Shown here one piece after another: positions 54,255 through 62,076 of a stretch of 64,000 bases of DNA (position 1 is its first letter; each line of letters starts with the position of its first letter). A program made the position numbers and the translations under genes. Source of the stretch: DATAOG01 sp963840925 (GTDB lineage: Bacteria > Pseudomonadota > Alphaproteobacteria > Geminicoccales > Geminicoccaceae). The notes under the pieces are model-generated. The model was not told where the DNA came from. It made no database searches and saw nothing but the letters and a program-made list of their open reading frames with translations. The DNA is taken from assembly GCA_963840925.1 (NCBI GenBank), contig CAWJAY010000037.1, positions 1-64,000 on the forward strand. The letters are read 5' to 3'.

Positions 54255-55454
54255 TCACCGAATCTTGAGGATTTTCCCGCTCTGTGGGCCGGTCGCCAGG
54301 GCGACTACATGGTCGGCCCAGGCCTCGAGCGCGGCGGCGACCTCCTTGGTGTGCTTGTGCCTCAAGTAGATCGCGGTCACGCCGAGCACCGAGGCCGGGC
54401 TGTGGTCGAGCACGGCGCTGATGATGTGCGGTGCGTGACCGAGCCGGGCCATGCCGGAGACCGCGCTTCTCCTCAAATCGTGGTAGCGCCAGCCGGCGAC
54501 GCCCGACAGCCGGTCCAGCCTCTTCTTCGCGGGCGCCAGGCCGGTGGCGGGGCCGGGGGCGTTTCGGGCGGGGAACGTCCACGTCGCGCCGTCGACCCGC
54601 GGCAACGCCTCGATGATCGCGAGCGCGGCCGCCGACAGCGGCAGCTCGTGGGCGCGGTTGGACTTGGTGCGCTCGGCGGCTTTGATCCAGACCTTGCGCT
54701 CGAGGTCGAGCTCGGACCAGCGCATGCCCGCCACCTCGCTCCGGCGCGCCGCGGTCAACATCAGAAGCTTGGTGATCTCGCCGAACGGCCAGCCGAGCTC
54801 GCTGGCCGCCCGCCAGACCGCGGCCAGCTCGCGATCGTCGAGCACACGGGAGCGCGAGCGCTCCTTCACCGGCGGCCGCATACCGGCGAGCGGATACGCA
54901 TCGAGGATGCTGCGCTCCGCCGCCCACGAGAACAACCTCTTGGCCAGGCTCTGGACGCGGTTCGCCATGTACGGCGCGCGGGCGGCGACATCGTCGACCA
55001 GATCAAGGGCGTCGCGCTTCGTGATGCTCCGGATTGGGCGGTCGCCCCAGTGCGGCAGGATGCTGCCCCGCAGCATCTGCTCGACCCGGCCGGCGGTCCG
55101 CAGCTTGTTCCGTTGGACGTGGCGAACGAGGTAGTCGCGCGCGACCTCGGCCACGGTCTCGCAATCACGGCGCCGCTCGACCGGGCCGGCCGGGTCGACC
55201 CCACGGTCGGCCTGCTCGAGCGCCTGCCGGGCGCGTCGGCGCGCCTCGGCGAGGGCGACGTCCGGGAAGCGACCGAGGGTCAGCCGGCGCAGCCGGCCGC
55301 CAACTCGATAGTAGAGCGACCAGCTCTTGACCCCGCGCTCGGTGATCCGGAGCGCCAGCCCCGGTACGCCGCCCGCGCCGTCGTACAGCTCGACCCGCTT
55401 GCCCGGCACCGGCCGCGCCCGGTCGCACGCGAGCTCCGTCAACCGCTTCGTCAT
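54255..55454 (-). CDS. P4-type tyrosine integrase (DUF4102 N-terminal domain)
   Basis: Start ATG 55454 follows GGGGAGGA. The 399-residue protein has the DUF4102 arm-binding domain (GGVPGLALRITERGVKSWSLYYRVGGRLRRLTLGRFPDVALAEAR), core-binding helices and the catalytic domain. Catalytic motifs are LTAARRSEVAGMRWSELD (Arg), WRYHDLRRSAVSGMARLG (His-x-x-Arg) and ISAVLDHSPASVLGVTAIYLRHKHTKE (His position and Tyr nucleophile). Such integrases insert satellites and islands, commonly at tRNA genes. Here no tRNA is adjacent; the nearest is tRNA-Leu 3 kb away. Instead the integrase abuts a truncated GGDEF-EAL gene. Confidence 0.92.
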   Translation of the reverse strand: MTKRLTELACDRARPVPGKRVELYDGAGGVPGLALRITERGVKSWSLYYRVGGRLRRLTLGRFPDVALAEARRRARQALEQADRGVDPAGPVERRRDCETVAEVARDYLVRHVQRNKLRTAGRVEQMLRGSILPHWGDRPIRSITKRDALDLVDDVAARAPYMANRVQSLAKRLFSWAAERSILDAYPLAGMRPPVKERSRSRVLDDRELAAVWRAASELGWPFGEITKLLMLTAARRSEVAGMRWSELDLERKVWIKAAERTKSNRAHELPLSAAALAIIEALPRVDGATWTFPARNAPGPATGLAPAKKRLDRLSGVAGWRYHDLRRSAVSGMARLGHAPHIISAVLDHSPASVLGVTAIYLRHKHTKEVAAALEAWADHVVALATGPQSGKILKIR

Positions 55455-55614
55455 CGACAACAATCCTCCCCGGGGGTGACACTGGGGTGACGTATCGACC
55501 CGATCAGGGTCAATCTGCCTTGATATCGATTGAGACACCAATGCAGCATAATTGCAAGCATACCCGCGAGTCCGCGCGATGAGTTGATCCGGGCTGAAGC
55601 GCCGCAGACGGTGA

Positions 55615-56781
55615 AAGCTGATCAACGATTCGCTCGGTCTGGCGAGCGGTGATCGGGTTCTGCGCGCGGTCGGCGAGCGCTTGCTTGCGGCGGTCCGCCG
55701 GAGCGATACCGTGGCCAGGCTCGGCGCCGACGATTTCCTGATCCTGCTGCCGGGCGTGGGTGGTGCCGAGAACACAGCCAAAGTCGCCCAGAAGGTCCTC
55801 GACACCTTTCTGCCGCCGTTGCAGGTCGACGACCAGGACCTCCATCTCGGCGCCAGTCTCGGGATCACGCTCTATCCCCACGACGGCGACGATGCCGAGA
55901 CCCTGATCCGCAACGCTGATACCGCGCTCTATCGGGCCAAGGAGCACTCTCGCGGCAGCTATCAGTTCTACACAACCGACATGAACGCAACCGCCTTCGA
56001 ACGCCTGATCCTGGAGACCCAGCTGCGCCGGGCCTTGGAGCGCGGCGAGCTGGTCGTCCACTATCAGCCGCAGGTCCGGCTCGACAGCGGGGCCGTGGTC
56101 GCGGTCGAAGCACTGGTGCGCTGGTTCCACGACGATCTCGGCCTGATCTCGCCGGCCGAGTTCATCCCGTTAGCCGAGGAGACCGGGCTCATCCTCGATC
56201 TCGGCCGCTGGGTCCTGGGCACGGCCTGTGCTCAGGTGCGGGCGTGGCAGGAGCAGGGCTTTCCCGACCTACGGCTCGCGGTCAACCTCTCGGGCCGGCA
56301 GTTCGAGCAGGAGGACCTCGTGCGCAGCATCGCCCAGGTCATCGAGGCCACCGCTTTCGATCCGGCCGACCTCGAGCTTGAGCTGACCGAGAGCAGCATC
56401 ATGCGCAGCCCCGATCAGGCAGTCGTCAAGCTGCAGGCGCTCGACCGCCTCGGTATCCGGCTGTCGATCGACGACTTCGGCACCGGCTACTCCTCGCTCG
56501 GGCACCTCAAGCGCTTCCCGATTCGAACCCTCAAGATCGATCAGTCGTTCATCCAGGACATCACGACCGATCCCAACGATGCTGCCATCGCGCAGGCGAT
56601 CATTGCGCTCGCCGAGAGCCTCCAGCTCAAAGTGATTGCCGAGGGGGTGGAAACCCGCGAGCAGCTGGATCTGCTGCGCCGTTATCACTGCGACGAGATG
56701 CAGGGCTATCTGTTCGCGCGCGCCCTGCCGCCGGCCGAACTGCTGGACCTGCTGCGCAGCGGCTCGCGGCTGATCCATTGA
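55615..56781 (+). pseudogene. GGDEF-EAL protein lacking its N-terminus
   Basis: The readable frame begins within the GGDEF domain (KLINDSLGLASGDRVLRAVGERLL), directly after an in-frame TGA at 55612. The first ATG is far downstream. The GGDEF signature is degenerate (GADDF), so cyclase activity is unlikely. The EAL domain is complete: VVAVEALVRW, LAVNLSGRQF, LELELTESSIMR, SIDDFGTGYSSLGHL, LKIDQSFI and VIAEGVETREQ, with the metal- and catalysis-related residues present. It would be a cyclic-di-GMP phosphodiesterase if expressed. All upstream sensory sequence is gone, at the edge of the integrase gene, which suggests the element inserted here or a deletion occurred at its border. Confidence 0.8.
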
Positions 56782-56789
56782 GCGCGTGG

Positions 56790-57338
56790 CTATCCGCTGG
56801 GCTCGGTCGTGCTCACTCTATGGCCACCCGGCGCGGGCCGGCACTGACCGACCGAGTCCTCGGCGCAGACCGTCTTGCCGTCGATCCAAGTGGCTCCCGC
56901 CAGGATCGCCTTCAGGAGATCGGTCGAGGCGAGGCGCGCGCCGGTCAGGTCCGCCCGGCTGAGATCGGCGCGGAACATCCGCGCCATGGTCAGATCGACG
57001 CCGACCAGAGACGCGCCGGTGAGGTCGGCATTGGTCAGGTCGGCGCGCACTAGATTGGCGCCGTCCAGGCGGACGTTGCGCAGGACCGAGGAGATGAACT
57101 TGGCGCGGCGGGCATCGACGTCGACGAGGATCGCATCGGACAGATCGCTTCGCCCGAACGACGCGTCGCGCAGGTTGGCACCGGTCAGGTCAACCCCGCG
57201 CAGGTCCTGGCCGGACTGCAGACAGCGGCGCCATTGGACCCCCGGCGCCGCGACGTCGGCGCACTCCGCCAGCGCCGGCCCGCCGCCGGTCAATAGACAG
57301 GCCAACCCGAAGACCGAGACAGCGCCGAGCCGGATCAT
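56790..57338 (-). CDS. Secreted pentapeptide-repeat protein
   Basis: The 182-residue protein starts at 57338 with a signal peptide (LGAVSVFGLACLLTGGGPALA). Then come tandem A(D/N)LxX pentapeptides: DLRGVDLTGANLRDASFGRSDLSD, then LDGANLVRADLTNADLTGASL and MFRADLSRADLTGARLAS. These fold as a right-handed beta-helix. A C-terminal Cys pair (TVCAEDSVGQCRP) may form a disulfide, matching a periplasmic location. Function unknown. It converges on the EAL gene, with stops 9 bases apart. Confidence 0.82.
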   Translation of the reverse strand: MIRLGAVSVFGLACLLTGGGPALAECADVAAPGVQWRRCLQSGQDLRGVDLTGANLRDASFGRSDLSDAILVDVDARRAKFISSVLRNVRLDGANLVRADLTNADLTGASLVGVDLTMARMFRADLSRADLTGARLASTDLLKAILAGATWIDGKTVCAEDSVGQCRPAPGGHRVSTTEPSG

Positions 57339-57478
57339 GACGGTACTTTTACGCCAAGGACACTGCCGGTGAAAGGCCCGAACGTTAAAATCGGTGGCGA
57401 TCCGCGGCGTCGATGTTCCCGAGGTTCGATTCCCCGGGGCTGGCCTCGGCACGGCAGCTGACCTAAGATTCGGGCGCC

Positions 57479-57766
57479 ATGAGCGAAGCCACGGTCAGCA
57501 TCAGGTTGCATATCCGCGGCCGGGTCCAGGGCGTCTGGTACCGCGGCTGGGCGATGCGCGAGGCGCATGGGCTCGGCCTCTTGGGCTGGGTCCGCAATCG
57601 CCGCGACGGCTCGGTCGAAGTTCTGATCTCCGGGCCCGAGCCGGCGGTGCGGGCGATGGTCGAGCGCTGCCGCCGCGGCCCGTCGGCCGCCCGGGTCGAC
57701 GATGTCGTCGAGGTGCCGGTCAGCGAGACGGTCGGGCCCGGGTTTCGCCAGCTGCCGACGCTTTGA
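57479..57766 (+). CDS. acyP: Acylphosphatase
   Basis: The 95-residue protein has the family signature HIRGRVQGVWYRGWAMREAHGLGLLGWVRNRRDGSVEV, including the phosphate-binding loop GRVQGVWYR (catalytic Arg) and the conserved Asn in VRNRRDG. It hydrolyses acyl phosphates such as acetyl- or carbamoyl-phosphate in the cytoplasm. Its last 47 bases overlap the convergent lipB gene. Confidence 0.93.
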   Translation: MSEATVSIRLHIRGRVQGVWYRGWAMREAHGLGLLGWVRNRRDGSVEVLISGPEPAVRAMVERCRRGPSAARVDDVVEVPVSETVGPGFRQLPTL

Positions 57767-58448
57767 GCGGCTGCGCGTCGAAAACGCCCGTGAAGGTGCC
57801 CCCCATGACGCGGTCGAGCTCGGCCATGCTGGTGCTGAGCCCGAGGTCGGCGAGCGAGGTCACCCCAAATTCGCGGATGCCACAGGGGACGATGCCGGCA
57901 AAGTGCTCGAGGTCGGGGTCGAGGTTGAGCGCGACGCCGTGATAGCTGACCCAGCGGCGGACCCGAACGCCGATCGCCGCGATCTTGGCCTCGCTGCCGT
58001 CCGGCTTGATCACCCAGATACCGATGCGGCCGCCGCGCCGCTCGCCGCGGACGCCGAACTGCGCCAGCGTCCGGATCAGCCACTCCTCGAGCCGCCAGAT
58101 ATAGGCGCGCAGGTCCGGCCCGCGCCGCTGCAGGTCGAGCATGACGTAGGCGACCCGCTGGCCAGGGCCGTGGTAGGTGTACTGGCCGCCGCGGCCGGCG
58201 CTGAACACCGGAAAGCGCACCGGCGCCAGAAGATCCTCGGCGCGCGCGCTGGTGCCGGCGGTATAGAGCGGCGGATGCTCGAGCAGCCAGATCAGCTCGC
58301 TCGCCCGTTCGGCCCGGATCGCCTCAACCCGCGCTTCCATCGTCGCGAGCGCCTCCGGATAAGCAACCGGACGGTCGCTGACCCGCCATTCGAGGGCGTC
58401 GGGCGGATCCGGCATCGATGCCCCGGCCCTTGAAGCCGGCAGCGTCAT
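57720..58448 (-). CDS. lipB: Octanoyl-[ACP]:protein N-octanoyltransferase LipB
   Basis: Start ATG 58448 follows GGGGAGA; ATG 58415 is an alternative. The 242-residue protein has RGGQYTYHGPGQRVAYVMLDLQRRG (substrate loop), the catalytic lysine in GSEAKIAAIGVRVRRWVSYHG (about K155) and the acyl-thioester cysteine in GIVPCGIREFGVTSL (about C189). It moves octanoate from ACP to lipoyl-domain lysines, the first step of endogenous lipoate synthesis. It overlaps acyP tail-to-tail and is divergent from tRNA-Leu. Confidence 0.95.
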   Translation of the reverse strand: MTLPASRAGASMPDPPDALEWRVSDRPVAYPEALATMEARVEAIRAERASELIWLLEHPPLYTAGTSARAEDLLAPVRFPVFSAGRGGQYTYHGPGQRVAYVMLDLQRRGPDLRAYIWRLEEWLIRTLAQFGVRGERRGGRIGIWVIKPDGSEAKIAAIGVRVRRWVSYHGVALNLDPDLEHFAGIVPCGIREFGVTSLADLGLSTSMAELDRVMGGTFTGVFDAQPLKASAAGETRARPSR

Positions 58449-58498
58449 TTGCTATCTCCCCGGGCACCCGGTGTGGGCGCTCGCCCCTTGGCCGGCAT

Positions 58499-58585
58499 GC
58501 GGTCGTGGCGGAATTGGTAGACGCGCAGCGTTGAGGTCGCTGTCCCGGAAACGGGGTGGAAGTTCGAGTCTTCTCGACCGCACCA
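58499..58585 (+). tRNA. tRNA-Leu (anticodon GAG)
   Basis: 87 bases including encoded CCA. The acceptor stem GCGGTCG pairs with CGACCGC (58575-58581), followed by A-CCA. The anticodon loop TTGAGGT between CAGCG and CGCTG gives GAG. The long variable arm (TGTCCCGGAAACGGGGT) is that of a class II leucine tRNA. The T-arm contains GTTCGAGTC. Confidence 0.96.
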
Positions 58586-58703
58586 GCCCTCCCATTGCTG
58601 GCCTTTTCGGGCCGGGATCGGTAGGTTCCCCCGCATCGTCGTCCCGACGACCGTGGTCGGTAGCGCGCCACGGTAGCGCGATGTTGATCTGGGATCTGCC
58701 GTC

Positions 58704-58817
58704 ATGTCCGACCAGCCGCGCGATGCTGCGCTCGACTACCATTGCCGGCCGGCCCCCGGCAAGCTCGCGCTGGTGATGGTCGACGCGCAGACCCCCGCGC
58801 TGGTGCTCGGACCGTGA
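58704..58817 (+). pseudogene. 37-codon frame resembling a malic-enzyme N-terminus, overlapping mgtE
   Basis: Reads MSDQPRDAALDYHCRPAPGKLALVMVD.. and stops. The ALDYH..P.PGKL words resemble the start of NADP-malic enzymes (ALDYHRLPRPGKL). Its TGA overlaps the mgtE GTG start by 4 bases. It could be a relic whose translation now feeds mgtE, or an expressed leader peptide. Confidence 0.35.
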
Positions 58818-60202
58818 GCGAGCCGGCAGTGGAGATCGCGCCCGTGCTCCAGACCGAGCGCCCCGTCGCGCTGTCGGACGAGCTGATCCGTGCGGTCCGT
58901 GAGGCCCTCGACGAGGATGCTGCGGAGCGGGCGGCAGAGCTCGCCAAGCCCCTTCACGTGGCCGATCAGGCCGACCTCATCGAACAGCTCAGCAGCGAGG
59001 AGCGAGGCGCGCTGCTCGGCGCGCTGAAGTCCGAGCTCGATCCGGAGCTCCTGACCTACCTCGACGAGAGCGTGCGCGCGGAGGTCCTCGAGCTGCTCGG
59101 TCCTCAGGTCGCCGGCGAGGCGATCGCGCAGCTCGAGACCGACGATGCGATCGAGGTGCTTCAGGACCTCGACCCGGACGAGCAGATTGCGCTGCTCGCG
59201 ACCTTGCCGCTGCCCGATCGTGCGGCCGTCGAGCAGGGCCTCGCCTATCCTGAGGACAGCGCCGGCCGGTTGATGCAGCGGGAGCTGGTCGCGGTGCCGG
59301 AGTTCTGGACGGTCGGCCAGACGATCGACTACCTGCGCGCCAACCCCGACCTGCCCGACGATTTCTACGACATCTACATCATCAATCCACGGTTCGAGCC
59401 GGTCGGCTCGATTCCGCTGAGCAAGGTGTTGCGCAGCAAGCGCGGCGTGCTGCTGACCGAGCTCAAGCTTAAGGAGCTGCACCGGATCCGGGTCGACATG
59501 GATCAGGAGGAAGTCGGCTTCCAGTTCCGCCAATACGGCCTGGTCTCGGCGCCGGTCGTCAACGACGCAGGGCGGTTGCTCGGAGTGATCACGGTCGACG
59601 ATGTGGTCGACGTTCTGCAGGAGGAAGCCGGGGAGGACATCTTGAAGCTCGGCGGCGTCCAGGAGACCAGCATCTTCACCTCGCCCTGGCGGGCGAGCCG
59701 CCAGCGGGTGCCCTGGCTGCTGATGAGCCTGGTATCCTCGACGGTCAGCGCCTCGGTCATCCACTTCTTCGAGCATTCGATCCAGCAGCTGGTGGCGCTC
59801 GCGGTGCTGATGCCGGTGATCGCCGCGCTCGGCGGCAATGCGGGCGTTCAGACGCTCGCGGTCGTGGTCCGCGCCCTCGCGGTGCGCGAACTGACGCGCA
59901 GCAACGCGCCAACCGTCCTCTTGAAGGAGATCGGGGTCGGCGGCCTCAACAGCAGCATGCTGATGGTCGTCGGTGGCGTGGTCGCGCTGCTCTGGTTCGG
60001 CTCGATCCCACTTGCGCTCGTGTTCGGCGTCTCGGTGATCGCCACCATCTCGCTCGCAGCCGCGATCGGGGTCAGCGTTCCGCTCCTGCTCGACCGCCTG
60101 GGCTTCGATCCGGCGGTCGCATCGAGCGTGTTCGTCACCCCGACCATAGATGCGATCGGCTTCTTCACTTTTCTCGGGCTTGCCACATTGCTGCTGCTCT
60201 AA
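58814..60202 (+). CDS. mgtE: Magnesium transporter MgtE
   Basis: Start GTG 58814 overlaps the preceding small frame. The 462-residue protein has the N-terminal superhelical domain (ELAKPLHVADQADLIEQLSSEERGALL, VLQDLDPDEQIALLATLP, YPEDSAGRLMQRELVAVP) and the CBS pair (LLTELKLKELHR, VNDAGRLLGVITVDDVVDVLQEEAGEDI). Five membrane helices from about 300 follow, including the pore motif LMPVIAALGGNAGVQTLAVVVRALA. It is a Mg2+-gated channel-like importer of the inner membrane. Complete, with no frameshift. The acyl-CoA dehydrogenase gene follows after 11 bases. Confidence 0.95.
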   Translation: MSEPAVEIAPVLQTERPVALSDELIRAVREALDEDAAERAAELAKPLHVADQADLIEQLSSEERGALLGALKSELDPELLTYLDESVRAEVLELLGPQVAGEAIAQLETDDAIEVLQDLDPDEQIALLATLPLPDRAAVEQGLAYPEDSAGRLMQRELVAVPEFWTVGQTIDYLRANPDLPDDFYDIYIINPRFEPVGSIPLSKVLRSKRGVLLTELKLKELHRIRVDMDQEEVGFQFRQYGLVSAPVVNDAGRLLGVITVDDVVDVLQEEAGEDILKLGGVQETSIFTSPWRASRQRVPWLLMSLVSSTVSASVIHFFEHSIQQLVALAVLMPVIAALGGNAGVQTLAVVVRALAVRELTRSNAPTVLLKEIGVGGLNSSMLMVVGGVVALLWFGSIPLALVFGVSVIATISLAAAIGVSVPLLLDRLGFDPAVASSVFVTPTIDAIGFFTFLGLATLLLL

Positions 60203-60213
60203 AAGGTGTCGCC

Positions 60214-61386
60214 ATGGCCCAGTTCACCTGCCCGTCGCTCAACTTCGACCTTGGCGAGACCGCCGAGATGATCCGGAGCACGGTTGCCGCCTTCGCGCAG
60301 GGTGAGATCGCGCCGCGCGCCGAGGCGATCGACCGCAGCAACGAGTTCCCGCGCGATCTCTGGCCGCGCCTGGGCGAGCTCGGGCTGCTCGGGATCACGG
60401 TCGAGGAGGAGTACGGCGGCGCCGGGCTCGGCTACACCGAGCATGTTCTGGCGATGGAGGAAGTCTCCCGCGCAAGCGCTTCGGTGGGCTTGAGTTATGG
60501 CGCGCACTCGAACCTCTGCGTCAACCAGATCCGTCTGCACGGCACTCCGGAGCAGAAGCGCAGGTACTTGCCCGGGCTGATCAGCGGCCAGCACGTCGGC
60601 GCGCTCGCGATGAGCGAGCCCGGCGCCGGCTCCGATGTCGTCAGCATGCGCGCGCGGGCCGAGCGCAAGGGTGATCGCTACGTGCTGAACGGCTCCAAGA
60701 TGTGGATCACCAACGGCCCGCAGGCCGAGACGCTGGTTGTCTACGCCAAGACCGACCCGGACGCTGGCGCCCGGGGCATCACCGCGTTCCTGATCGAGAA
60801 GTGCATGCCGGGCTTCTCGACCGCGCAGAAGCTGGACAAGCTGGGCATGCGCGGCTCCGATACCTGCGAACTGGTGTTCGAGGACTGCGAGGTACCCGCG
60901 GAGAACGTGCTGGGCACGGTGGGCGGCGGCGTGCGGGTGCTGATGGGCGGCCTCGACTATGAGCGCCTGGTGCTGGCGGGCGGCCCGCTCGGCATCATGC
61001 AGGCCTGCCTCGACACGACGCTGCCCTATCTGCACGAGCGCCAGCAGTTCGGTCAGCCGATCGGCAGCTTCCAGCTGATGCAGGGCAAGCTCGCCGACAT
61101 GTACACAACCATGAACGCCTGCAAGGCCTACGTCTACTTCACCGCGAAGGCTTCGGACCGGGGTCAGGTGACCCGCCAGGACGCCGCCGGCTGTCTGCTC
61201 TATGCCGCCGAGAAGGCGACCTGGATGGCGCTCCAGGCGGTCCAGACGCTGGGCGGCAACGGCTACATCAACGACTACCCGACTGGCCGACTTTTGCGCG
61301 ACGCCAAGCTCTACGAGATCGGCGCCGGCACCTCGGAGATCCGCCGCATGCTGATCGGCCGTGAACTGTTCGAGGCAACGGCCTAG
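60214..61386 (+). CDS. ivd: Isovaleryl-CoA dehydrogenase (acyl-CoA dehydrogenase family)
   Basis: The 390-residue flavoprotein has ALAMSEPGAGSDV (FAD/substrate signature), MWITNGPQAETLVVYAKTD, LGMRGSDTCELVFEDCEVP, and a C-terminal QTLGGNGYINDYPTGRLLRDAKLYEIGAGTSEIRRMLIGRELF. The glutamate in GLDYERLVLAGGPLG (about E250) is at the position typical of isovaleryl-CoA dehydrogenases rather than straight-chain enzymes. It oxidises isovaleryl-CoA to 3-methylcrotonyl-CoA in leucine breakdown, passing electrons to ETF. Methylcrotonyl-CoA carboxylase genes are not in the window. Confidence 0.92.
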   Translation: MAQFTCPSLNFDLGETAEMIRSTVAAFAQGEIAPRAEAIDRSNEFPRDLWPRLGELGLLGITVEEEYGGAGLGYTEHVLAMEEVSRASASVGLSYGAHSNLCVNQIRLHGTPEQKRRYLPGLISGQHVGALAMSEPGAGSDVVSMRARAERKGDRYVLNGSKMWITNGPQAETLVVYAKTDPDAGARGITAFLIEKCMPGFSTAQKLDKLGMRGSDTCELVFEDCEVPAENVLGTVGGGVRVLMGGLDYERLVLAGGPLGIMQACLDTTLPYLHERQQFGQPIGSFQLMQGKLADMYTTMNACKAYVYFTAKASDRGQVTRQDAAGCLLYAAEKATWMALQAVQTLGGNGYINDYPTGRLLRDAKLYEIGAGTSEIRRMLIGRELFEATA

Positions 61387-61456
61387 CCCGGCTTCCGGGT
61401 GGGTTGATCAGGAGCAGCGCTGTCGAAAGCCGACAGTTTAGGCGGGGGGAGAGGCG

Positions 61457-62059
61457 GTGTCGGCACCGATCGACTTCTACTTCGAGTTCGCGAGCCCCTA
61501 CGGGTATCTCGCGAGCACCCAGATCGAGGCTCTCGGGGCGCGGCACGGGCGCGCGGTCGCCTGGCACCCGCTCATGCTCGGTGCCGCCTTCAAGGAGACC
61601 GGGGCGCGGCCGTTGGCACACGTGCCGCTGAAGGGCCCCTACCTGCGTCGCGACGTGCCGCGCTTTGCGCGCTTGCTCGGCGTGCCCTTTCAGGAGCCGC
61701 CGGTCATGCCGGCCAACTCGCTGGCCGCGAGCCGGGCCTTCGTTTGGCTCGAGCCGGACGATCCAGAGCTCGCCAAGCGCCTCGCGCAGGCGATCTTCGA
61801 CGCTCATTGGGGCCAAGGGCAGGACATCGACTCACCCGAACAGGTCGCCGAGGTCGCCGCGGCGCTTGGCATCGAGCGCTCGGCGTTGCTCGCCGCCGTG
61901 GCCGATCCGCTGATCAAGGACCGCCTGAAGCGGGCGACCGCGGCCGCGCTCGAGCGCGGCGTCTTCGGCTCGCCCTACGTGTTCGTCGACGGCGAGCCCT
62001 TCTGGGGCGCGGACCGCTTGGCTCAGGTCGACGCCTGGCTCGCCCGCGGCGGCTGGTAG
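61457..62059 (+). CDS. DsbA-fold 2-hydroxychromene-2-carboxylate isomerase-like protein
   Basis: The 200-residue protein starts at GTG 61457. IDFYFEFASPYGYLAST opens the thioredoxin/GST-kappa-like fold (serine in place of the CxxC motif), and GVFGSPYVFVDGEPFWGADRLAQVDAWLA is the family's conserved C-terminus. Characterised members are glutathione-dependent isomerases in naphthalene breakdown. Many homologues sit in acyl-CoA operons with unknown substrate. Here it lies between ivd and the hydratase, 17 bases before the latter. Confidence 0.85.
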   Translation: MSAPIDFYFEFASPYGYLASTQIEALGARHGRAVAWHPLMLGAAFKETGARPLAHVPLKGPYLRRDVPRFARLLGVPFQEPPVMPANSLAASRAFVWLEPDDPELAKRLAQAIFDAHWGQGQDIDSPEQVAEVAAALGIERSALLAAVADPLIKDRLKRATAAALERGVFGSPYVFVDGEPFWGADRLAQVDAWLARGGW

Positions 62060-62076
62060 GGCTGGAGATCGAAGCC

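Noticed and set aside
54006..55490. Plus-strand frame of 494 codons over the integrase gene
   Set aside because: Antisense shadow of the integrase, which has all catalytic motifs on the minus strand.
58499..58585. tRNA-Leu as attachment site of the integrated replicon
   Set aside because: The tRNA is complete, 3 kb from the integrase with core genes between, and no duplicated tRNA 3' end was found near the element.
58736..59776. Minus-strand frame of 346 codons over mgtE
   Set aside because: Shadow; MgtE on the plus strand is complete and family-typical.
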